Source: Thermotoga sp. | GTDB lineage: Bacteria; Thermotogota; Thermotogae; B21-G9 | Reading direction: 5' to 3' | DNA length: 7,733 bases | NCBI GenBank assembly: GCA_003641545.1 | Contig: QNAU01000059.1 | Coordinates: 1-7,733, forward strand | Part shown: one piece after another, positions 1 through 5,115 of the stretch | Position numbering within the stretch: position 1 is the stretch's first letter | How the letters are laid out: each line of letters begins with the position of its first letter | Translations under genes and position numbers: made by a program | Notes under the pieces: model-generated | What the model was told of the DNA's origin: nothing | Databases searched by the model: none | Seen by the model: the letters and a program-made list of their open reading frames with translations, nothing else

Positions 1-1
1 C

Positions 2-133
2 ATGGAATTGCATCTCGAGAAAACAGGAGTTGGGATCGTGGAGAGAATGGGGAGAATCGTCGAAATTGGTCAGAGTTGGTATGAATGTGGATCTTTTGGA
101 GGTTTCGAGAATATACTAATCGTATCTGAGTGA
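2..133 (+). CDS. C-terminal fragment of an unidentified upstream gene
   Basis: The frame starting at base 2 is open from the window edge to a TGA at 131-133, giving about 43 residues that end in ENILIVSE. Its codons (aga, ggg, gaa, atc, gtc) match those of the genes downstream. The residue mix, with GIVERMGRIVEIG followed by a hydrophobic strand, looks like the end of a folded enzyme. A class I methyltransferase ending is one possibility, but I do not recognise the family. An open run of this length also arises by chance fairly often, so the call rests on composition and on the promoter and next gene beginning just after its stop. The true start lies outside the window. Confidence 0.45.
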   Translation: MELHLEKTGVGIVERMGRIVEIGQSWYECGSFGGFENILIVSE

Positions 134-164
134 GGGTTGGAAATGAGGTTCAAGTTGAATCATC

Positions 165-194
165 TTGTTGTGCGATAGAATTATGGGGTATAAT
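165..194 (+). promoter_or_regulatory. sigma70-type promoter for the secreted two-module protein
   Basis: A -35-like TTGTTG (165-170) is separated by 18 bases from a perfect TATAAT (189-194). Transcription would begin near 201, giving a short leader of roughly 20 bases that carries the ribosome site at 209-217. The position, between the stop at 133 and the start at 224, fits well. Confidence 0.65.
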
Positions 195-208
195 GAAATC
201 ACAAGTTC

Positions 209-217
209 AAGGAGGTG
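209..217 (+). promoter_or_regulatory. ribosome binding site that decides the start at 224
   Basis: AAGGAGGTG is a full match to the anti-Shine-Dalgarno sequence. Its last three bases form an in-frame GTG (215-217), which cannot serve as start codon while paired to the 16S rRNA. The ATG at 224 lies 7 bases after GGAGGT and is the better start. Confidence 0.8.
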
Positions 218-223
218 CATTTG

Positions 224-1672
224 ATGATCATGAGAAAAATCGTATTTTCTTTTGCAATCTTGATTTTATCGCTGATTGCCTTTTCCAACGTGTTGGATTT
301 CGTTCCGGCTGATTCTGGGTTCTTCCTTTACCTCGAAAACAATTCCCAGAACTATGAAAAACTCAAAGAAGTTCCTTTCTTCAATTTCCTGCTTCAGAGC
401 ATGGGATTGGAGTTCATGATAAGCATGAACATCCAACAGCTCGGATCCTCGAGTGAAGTAGAGGATCCGATGGAAGTGATGAAGTTGTTGTCAAAGGATA
501 TGGTGATATTCTCCAACTTCTCATACGATGAACTTATCAAATCCATGGACACCGCGAATCCTGAGAACATGAAGAACATGGAAGAACTGCTTTCAAAATA
601 CCCCATAGGTGTGGTCCTTGGGGAATTCGAGGACGTTCAAAAACTCGTAGATCTCATGTTGAAACTCTTCCAGATATCTACCGAGAAATCGGATGGGGTT
701 TACAACATCAAGGGAGTTTATCTCAAAGTTCATGGAAAATACGTTCTGGTGGCAACTGAAAAGGATCTGATAGATAAGATGGAGGAAACTTATTCTGGTT
801 CTGAGAAACTCGTGAACAAGTATCCGGACATGATATCAAAACTTCTGGCTGAAGAAGCGTGGGGGAGGTTGTTCATAAAGCCACCGGATTTTGAAAAGAT
901 TAGTAAGGCATACGAAGAGGAATTTGGTAAGAACTTCCCGGTGAAGATGAAAAAAGCCGAAACCTACGGATACCTCAAGCTGAGGGATGGGAAGTTGTTC
1001 GGAATCCTCGAAACGAAGAGTGAATACGAGGGAGAACCACCATTTGAACTTCCAGAGAAACCCAAAGGTATAGAGGTGATCGAGGGGAAGATCAAATTCC
1101 CAGGACAAGTCTTCGCCCTTTGGAATGTGGAAGACTTCTACGGTTCAATGAAGGAGTACTACAAGGACGTGTTAGAGCAGATACCCGAAGTTAAAGAAAA
1201 GATGACCGAAGAAGAAGTGAAAACGGTCGAAAAGATCTTGGATACATTCAACGGTGAATTCCATTTTGAACTCGACGTTGGCCAGAGTTCCACCGATACG
1301 TATTTCAACCTCTCGGTTGGTTTGAAGTCTGGATCCAAAGGTGAGATCGAAGAATTGATGAAAGATGAGGAAAAGGTAGGTCCAGATACTTACAAGTTGG
1401 ATGATGCGTATATGGCTGTTAAGGATGAAGAAATCATTGTCACGAATCTCCCACCCGATGATTACAAATCGAAGGTGGAAAAAGCCGGCAAATTGATCGA
1501 TGATCCCATGTATTCCTCACTTCCAAAGAAAGAGGGAACGTTGATAAGGATCTACGTGAATTTGAAGGAGATCCTTGAAAAGTTCGCTGGGATGGGTTCC
1601 GAATCCTACCTCTTGCTCGATGTTATATACATCAACGACAAGGAATCAAAGGTTGTCTTGACGATCAAATGA
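224..1672 (+). CDS. secreted protein of unknown function with two diverged modules (DUF3352-like layout)
   Basis: The 482-residue product starts with a signal peptide: MIMRK, then a hydrophobic stretch to about residue 20, with a likely signal peptidase I site after AFS (residues 19-21). There is no lipobox cysteine and no later membrane span, so it is probably periplasmic or exported. The mature part is acidic and rich in Lys and Glu, and appears to be a tandem duplication. A first half (about 25-218) and a second half (about 286-447) share the order: P...F.L.N..(N/D)(Y/F)......; a VVLGEF / LSVGLK strand; GVYNIKGVYLKV / DTYKLDDAYMAV; YVLVA / EIIVT; SKLL...WGRLFI / SSLP...LIRIYV. This order recalls DUF3352-type proteins of unknown role, a match made from memory and not by search. 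I started at ATG 224 because the earlier in-frame GTG overlaps the ribosome site. It has its own promoter and is followed by the rpmE promoter, so it is probably monocistronic. No catalytic motif is visible. Confidence 0.8.
   Translation: MIMRKIVFSFAILILSLIAFSNVLDFVPADSGFFLYLENNSQNYEKLKEVPFFNFLLQSMGLEFMISMNIQQLGSSSEVEDPMEVMKLLSKDMVIFSNFSYDELIKSMDTANPENMKNMEELLSKYPIGVVLGEFEDVQKLVDLMLKLFQISTEKSDGVYNIKGVYLKVHGKYVLVATEKDLIDKMEETYSGSEKLVNKYPDMISKLLAEEAWGRLFIKPPDFEKISKAYEEEFGKNFPVKMKKAETYGYLKLRDGKLFGILETKSEYEGEPPFELPEKPKGIEVIEGKIKFPGQVFALWNVEDFYGSMKEYYKDVLEQIPEVKEKMTEEEVKTVEKILDTFNGEFHFELDVGQSSTDTYFNLSVGLKSGSKGEIEELMKDEEKVGPDTYKLDDAYMAVKDEEIIVTNLPPDDYKSKVEKAGKLIDDPMYSSLPKKEGTLIRIYVNLKEILEKFAGMGSESYLLLDVIYINDKESKVVLTIK
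441..470 (+). repeat. perfect 10-base inverted repeat inside the coding region
   Basis: The arms TCGGATCCTC (441-450) and GAGGATCCGA (461-470) are exact reverse complements separated by 10 bases. The RNA could form a stable G+C-rich hairpin within codons of residues 73-83. No U-run follows, so it is not an intrinsic terminator. Whether it has a role is unknown. Confidence 0.6.
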
Positions 1673-1685
1673 TTTCTGCTATAAT
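1658..1685 (+). promoter_or_regulatory. promoter of the rpmE operon, -35 inside the preceding gene
   Basis: TTGACG (1658-1663) and a perfect TATAAT (1680-1685) are separated by 16 bases. The -35 lies in the last codons of the secreted-protein gene, and the -10 starts 8 bases after its stop. Transcription would begin near 1692, about 45 bases before the rpmE start. Confidence 0.75.
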
Positions 1686-1737
1686 CAACGAACCGTGATC
1701 GAAGAGGAGGAAAAAGAGAAGGGGTGGTGTTTGAAAG

Positions 1738-1947
1738 ATGAAGAAGGGAATACATCCGGAGATGAAGTTGATAAAGGTCAAGTGCGCGTGTGGTGCAGAG
1801 TATGAAATCTGGTCAACGAGGGATAATCTCAGGATCGATGTCTGTTCGAAGTGCCACCCATTTTACACGGGTGGTTCAATGAGGTTCGTCGATACCGAAG
1901 GTAGGATAGAGAAGTTCAAGAGAAAATACGGTGAGAACATCCCATGA
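1738..1947 (+). CDS. rpmE: 50S ribosomal protein L31, zinc-binding type
   Basis: The 69-residue protein has the family's expected length and sequence: an [10 protein letters not shown] start, a CAC motif (Cys16, Cys18), a CSKC motif (Cys36, Cys39), then HPFYTG and an FKRKYG tail. The four cysteines mark the zinc-carrying form (RpmE, L31A), in contrast to the cysteine-free YkgM/L31B form that replaces it under zinc limitation in some bacteria. L31 sits on the large subunit at the bridge to the small-subunit head. The start is fixed by an in-frame TGA at 1732-1734 just ahead of the ATG. The ribosome site is only moderate (GGGGTGG around 1721-1727). The gene has its own promoter at 1658-1685 and is co-directional with the S1-domain gene 30 bases downstream, so the two are probably co-transcribed. 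Confidence 0.97.
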   Translation: MKKGIHPEMKLIKVKCACGAEYEIWSTRDNLRIDVCSKCHPFYTGGSMRFVDTEGRIEKFKRKYGENIP

Positions 1948-1949
1948 TG

Positions 1950-1957
1950 AAGGAGGT
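1950..1957 (+). promoter_or_regulatory. strong but distant ribosome binding site before the S1-domain gene
   Basis: AAGGAGGT is near perfect, but the next in-frame start is the ATG at 1978, 20 bases away instead of the usual 5-10. A TTG touches the site at 1958 in another frame and would give seven codons ending in a TGA that overlaps the ATG (ATGA at 1978-1981). It is too close to the site to be used normally. In-frame codons between 1951 and 1977 include no ATG, GTG or TTG. Confidence 0.55.
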
Positions 1958-1977
1958 TTGAAGATAAGAGATTCATC

Positions 1978-2367
1978 ATGAACGAATCGAACAGTTCTGA
2001 GAATGGTGGTGGTGTTTTGAAGGGTAAGATCGTTGGTATAGCACGATATGGAGCTTTCGTCGAACTGGAGAATGGTGAAAGGGGCATGATTCATATTTCG
2101 AAGATTTCAAAGGACTATGTCAAGAGAATTTCGGATTATTTGAAGGTCGGTCAGGAAGTCATAGTGAAGGTCATAGGGAGAACGAAGGATGGGAAGTTGG
2201 ATCTATCCATGAAGGACCTGCCCAATGAATCAAAAGTTGAACCCGTCGGAAATGAAGAAAATCAAAAAAAGGAAAGTTTCGAGAGAAAACTTGCAAGATT
2301 CATGAGAGAAAGTGACCGGAAACATGCGGATTATCGAAAAACGATGGAAAGAAAGAGAAGAAGGTGA
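1978..2367 (+). CDS. YabR-like single S1-domain RNA-binding protein
   Basis: The 129-residue protein has one S1 (OB-fold) RNA-binding domain at about residues 11-80, with typical KGKIVGI, YGAFVELENG, GMIHISKIS, YLKVGQEVIVKV and GKLDLSMKD segments. A charged linker follows, then a basic tail (about 98-129) reading KESFERKLARFMRESDRK and ending in KRRR. This layout, including the tail, closely resembles Bacillus subtilis YabR and its general-stress relatives, which are small ribosome- or RNA-associated proteins with no firmly established reaction. I infer RNA or ribosome binding in the cytoplasm. The ATG at 1978 is the only standard in-frame start that keeps the first strand of the domain. A TTG at 2017 would cut into it. 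The gene follows rpmE by 30 bases with no terminator between them, and a terminator follows its stop. The 20-base gap from ribosome site to start is unusual. Confidence 0.9.
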   Translation: MNESNSSENGGGVLKGKIVGIARYGAFVELENGERGMIHISKISKDYVKRISDYLKVGQEVIVKVIGRTKDGKLDLSMKDLPNESKVEPVGNEENQKKESFERKLARFMRESDRKHADYRKTMERKRRR

Positions 2368-2375
2368 ATCTTTCG

Positions 2376-2399
2376 ACCCGGGATTCAATCCCGGGTTTT
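2376..2399 (+). terminator. intrinsic terminator of the rpmE - S1 protein operon
   Basis: ACCCGGGA (2376-2383) pairs with TCCCGGGT (2389-2396) around the loop TTCAA, and the outer loop bases can also pair. A short T run follows (2396-2399). It starts 9 bases after the stop at 2367. The T tract is short, but the stem is strong. Confidence 0.85.
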
Positions 2400-2437
2400 G
2401 CTAACATACCGAGAATAATACCTTGGGAGTTGATATC

Positions 2438-3508
2438 TTGCACACTTTCAACATCGAAATCGGGGATGAAACTTTTACTGTCGATGATCTCACACCTTTC
2501 GTTTTGATAATTAGAAGGTTGTTCTACGAAGATGATTCTCAAATGATGTTGTTGAATGTATCGAACCTGAAAGAAATCCACGATGAACTGAAAAAGGTTA
2601 TGAAGATGGAAGAAAAGTTGGGTGAGAAGATACCATCGTATTCCTACATGCCGATCTCATATTTAGAATTGATGGAATACATGGATGAGAATGGTGTATC
2701 CATCGAAGATTTCGCGGATGCATCCTCAAATGGGATTGTGAGAATCGCCGAAAGTTTGGCGGATTCCAACGAATACGATGAAGCTTTGAAGTTCATCGAA
2801 CTTGCACTCAAGTTGAACCCGGATGATCCCTATCCATTGATGCTGAAGGGCTCTTTCTTAGTCGAAATGGGAAGAATGGATGAAGGTGTGGAATACCTCG
2901 AAAAATCCGTGGAGAAAGATCCAAGTTTGGTGACGGCATACTCCATTCTCGGTGATATATATTACAACAAAGGAGATTATGAAAGAGCGAGTTCTTATTG
3001 GGAGAGAGAAATAGAGATATCCCCCGAGAGTAGATTCACCTACTTCATGATCGCAGATGCGAAGAAGAAGATGGGGGATTTACGGGGAGCCATAGAAATC
3101 CTTGAGAAGCTTGCGAAGATGGACAAAAATGACATCCTCGTCAGGTATGAATTGATGGAGCTTTACAACTCCATTGGAAATGAAGAAATGGCGAAGAAAT
3201 ATGAAATGGAGATATTGGATTCCAAACCATGTTATTCCAACGATCTGGAGGTATGGGCTAAGGTTCAATACAAGCATGGAAACTACGATGTGGTGAGAGA
3301 AATTCTGGAAAGTGGGGAATTCAACATGGATGATCCCATGATAAAACTCCTCTTGATCGTCCCCTATGCAAAGTGTGGAAAATTGGATAGAGCACGGGAA
3401 CTCCTTGAGGAGTTGAAAATGACGAGTAGTTGGTATTTCTATGGGAAGAAAGAATTCCTCTCGGAGTTTCTGAAGGGAAGCGAAATCGAAGAAATCATGA
3501 GGGAGTGA
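2438..3508 (+). CDS. tetratricopeptide-repeat protein of unknown function
   Basis: The product is about 356 residues. From about residue 100 it is a solenoid of TPR helices. Four repeats are clear: about 100-133 (EYDEALKFIELALKLNPDD), 134-167 (GRMDEGVEYLEKSVEKDPS), 168-201 (YNKGDYERASSYWEREIE) and 202-235 (GDLRGAIEILEKLAKMDKN). At least two degenerate ones follow, near 268-327. Such arrays hold partner proteins and have no enzyme activity of their own. Residues 1-99 form a separate acidic region that I do not recognise. There is no signal peptide or membrane span, so it is cytoplasmic. I chose TTG 2438 because GGGAG (2425-2429) lies 8 bases before it. The earlier in-frame TTG at 2423 has no ribosome site. 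It is the first gene after a terminator, yet I see only an AATAAT (2414-2419) without a convincing -35. It is followed at 21 bases by the phosphatase gene, so the two are probably co-transcribed. Confidence 0.85.
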   Translation: MHTFNIEIGDETFTVDDLTPFVLIIRRLFYEDDSQMMLLNVSNLKEIHDELKKVMKMEEKLGEKIPSYSYMPISYLELMEYMDENGVSIEDFADASSNGIVRIAESLADSNEYDEALKFIELALKLNPDDPYPLMLKGSFLVEMGRMDEGVEYLEKSVEKDPSLVTAYSILGDIYYNKGDYERASSYWEREIEISPESRFTYFMIADAKKKMGDLRGAIEILEKLAKMDKNDILVRYELMELYNSIGNEEMAKKYEMEILDSKPCYSNDLEVWAKVQYKHGNYDVVREILESGEFNMDDPMIKLLLIVPYAKCGKLDRARELLEELKMTSSWYFYGKKEFLSEFLKGSEIEEIMRE

Positions 3509-3529
3509 TCGAAGATAGGGATCATAAAT

Positions 3530-4291
3530 TTGGACGAACTGGTGAGGATAGTTGAAAACGCGGGTAATCACATTCTGAGAAATCTTAGAAGGTTCGGGAA
3601 GGTGGAAGTGAAAAGTTCTCACTCCGATCTTGTGACAGAGATCGACAAACAGGTGGAAGATATGATAAGAGCAGAACTTTCAAGATACGATATCGATGTG
3701 ATAGGTGAGGAAAGCTGGAAAGGGGAGAAAGTGAGATCCGGCATTTTCGCAATGGTGGATCCAATAGATGGAACCTTGAATTTCGTCCATGGATTGAATT
3801 TCTTCGCGGTGTCAGTCGCCATTTTTGAGAACGAGGATGTCATCATGGGAGTGGTTCACTCCCCGATGCTCGGGGAGACTTTCTACGCATCTCAAGATGA
3901 TGAGAATGCTTACATGAATGGAGAACCGATCAAACCTTCCAACACACTCGATCTTAGGAATTCGATATTTGTAACTGGTTGGCCCTACGATAGAGATATG
4001 ATGAGTCTAACGATGAAAACAATTGCCAGGATGATGGAGGAAGTTCAAGAGGTTAGGATCTTAGGCTCTGCAGCTTTAGAACTGTGCTACGTTGGAATGG
4101 GAAGGATGGATGGATATTGGGAATTCGGATTGGAACCGTGGGATGTCGCTGCCGGTGCCTTTATAGCGAAAAAAGCCGGAGCCAAGGTTTCAGGAATAAA
4201 CACGGAAGACTATCTTGAAACATCCCAGATACTTGCAACCACCCCAGGAATATACGAGATGAGCAGGAAGATTCTTCGTGAAGTTTCCTAA
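3530..4291 (+). CDS. suhB: inositol monophosphatase family phosphatase
   Basis: The 253-residue length is typical of the Mg2+-dependent IMPase family, which hydrolyses inositol-1-phosphate to inositol and phosphate. Thermophile members often also act on fructose-1,6-bisphosphate. All metal-site motifs are visible: the GEES segment (Glu60/Glu61), DPIDGTLNFVHG (Asp77, the Ile79 carbonyl, Asp80, Gly81, Thr82) and EPWDVAAGAFIAKKAGA (Asp205 as the third metal ligand). VTEIDKQVE at 35-43 is the conserved N-terminal helix region. It is a soluble cytoplasmic enzyme. The TTG start at 3530 has AGGG (3517-3520) 9 bases upstream, and the first residues align with the family's usual N-terminus. It lies 21 bases after the TPR gene and 32 before the flavoprotein gene. 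The family call is secure, but the substrate is not: inositol phosphate, FBP or another sugar phosphate are all possible, so the symbol denotes the family only. Confidence 0.93.
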   Translation: MDELVRIVENAGNHILRNLRRFGKVEVKSSHSDLVTEIDKQVEDMIRAELSRYDIDVIGEESWKGEKVRSGIFAMVDPIDGTLNFVHGLNFFAVSVAIFENEDVIMGVVHSPMLGETFYASQDDENAYMNGEPIKPSNTLDLRNSIFVTGWPYDRDMMSLTMKTIARMMEEVQEVRILGSAALELCYVGMGRMDGYWEFGLEPWDVAAGAFIAKKAGAKVSGINTEDYLETSQILATTPGIYEMSRKILREVS

Positions 4292-4305
4292 GTTTTAACT
4301 TCAAA

Positions 4306-4312
4306 AAGGTGA
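4306..4312 (+). promoter_or_regulatory. ribosome binding site that decides the etfB start
   Basis: AAGGTGA lies 11 bases before the ATG at 4324. An in-frame GTG at 4309-4311 would extend the protein by five residues, but it sits inside this site. The family's conserved beginning (MNIIVLVKQVP) matches the ATG. Confidence 0.7.
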
Positions 4313-4323
4313 GTGACGTTCAT

Positions 4324-5115
4324 ATGAATATCATCGTCTTAGTGAAACAGGTTCCCGCAACGGATAAGGTCAAGATGGATGAGAAAACTGGTACGATGGT
4401 GAGAAGCGGTCTCGATATGGAGTTGAATCCTCTGGATCTTCACGCCATAGAAGAGGCGGTGAGGATGAAGGAGAAGAGAAATGCGAAGGTTACGGTGATA
4501 AGTATGGGACCACCCCCTGCAAAATATGCGGTGAAGGACGCAATCGCGATGGGATGTGATGAAGGTTATCTCCTCTCCGATCCAAAGTTCGCTGGTGCGG
4601 ATACACTTGCAACTGCTTACACTCTTGCGAGATTCATAGAGAGTTTGGGAAAGTTCGATTTGATATTCGCGGGGGAGAGAGCAACCGATGGCGAAACTGG
4701 ACAAGTTGGTCCCTCGGTGGCTGCACAACTTGGTATTCCCGTCGTGACATTCGTCAGCAGAATAATCGAGACCACGGATGAGAAAGTCAGGGTCAGAAGA
4801 TCGGTGGAAGGAGGTTGTGAATTCGTTGAGGTTGAGCTTCCAGCAGTTTTGACCGTTGTCAGGGAACTGAACGATCCAAGGTTACCGAATTTGGAAGGGA
4901 AATTGAGAGCCAAGAGAATGGATGTTCCGGTGATAGGTTTTCACGAGGGGCTCTTCGATCCGAACAGGATAGGGCTGAATGGATCGCCGACGAGAGTGAA
5001 GAAGATATTTTATCCTAAGATAACGAGAAAGACGAAGTTGGTGAAAGCACATGATCCGGAGAAAGCCGTTGAGGAACTTCTGGATTTCCTGAAGGAGAGG
5101 GGATTCATAGGATGA
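4324..5115 (+). CDS. etfB: electron transfer flavoprotein, beta subunit
   Basis: The 263-residue protein fits EtfB over its full length. The N-terminal strand is IIVLVKQVPATDKVK, then NPLDLHAIEEAVRMKE, and ISMGPPPAKYAVKDAIAMG with LLSDPKFAGADTLATAYTLA, which is the version seen in anaerobe and bifurcating-type Etfs. The nucleotide-binding loop DGETGQVGP is at about 122-130, and the end carries LPAVLTV, NDPRLPNL and IGLNGSPT. EtfB pairs with EtfA to carry FAD and AMP or a second FAD, passing electrons from a dehydrogenase to a quinone reductase or, in bifurcating complexes, splitting them between ferredoxin and another acceptor. No etfA, fixC/fixX-like or acyl-CoA dehydrogenase gene lies on either side, which is unusual. 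The gene is 32 bases after the phosphatase gene, and its stop overlaps the next start (ATGA). The ATG at 4324 is preferred over the GTG at 4309. Whether it bifurcates cannot be read from this sequence alone. Confidence 0.94.
   Translation: MNIIVLVKQVPATDKVKMDEKTGTMVRSGLDMELNPLDLHAIEEAVRMKEKRNAKVTVISMGPPPAKYAVKDAIAMGCDEGYLLSDPKFAGADTLATAYTLARFIESLGKFDLIFAGERATDGETGQVGPSVAAQLGIPVVTFVSRIIETTDEKVRVRRSVEGGCEFVEVELPAVLTVVRELNDPRLPNLEGKLRAKRMDVPVIGFHEGLFDPNRIGLNGSPTRVKKIFYPKITRKTKLVKAHDPEKAVEELLDFLKERGFIG

Noticed and set aside
215..223. GTG at 215 as start of the secreted protein
   Set aside because: The GTG is part of the AAGGAGGTG ribosome site. The ATG at 224 has correct spacing and begins the signal peptide.
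130..312. 60-codon + strand frame starting at 130
   Set aside because: It overlaps the signal-peptide start of the secreted protein in another frame, crosses its promoter and ribosome site, and has no ribosome site of its own.
2398..2419. TTGCTA ... AATAAT as promoter for the TPR cluster
   Set aside because: The spacer is only 10 bases and the -35 would fall in the terminator's T tract. The AATAAT alone is not enough evidence.
3080..3622. 180-codon open frame on the - strand
   Set aside because: It is antisense to the TPR gene and the phosphatase start, is rich in His, Phe and Leu as expected from reversed Lys/Glu codons, and has no recognisable domain.
4280..4302. GAAGTT...AACTTC inverted repeat after the phosphatase gene as a terminator
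   Set aside because: The stem is only 6 A+T-rich pairs with an 11-base loop and is followed by A, not T. It is unlikely to stop transcription.
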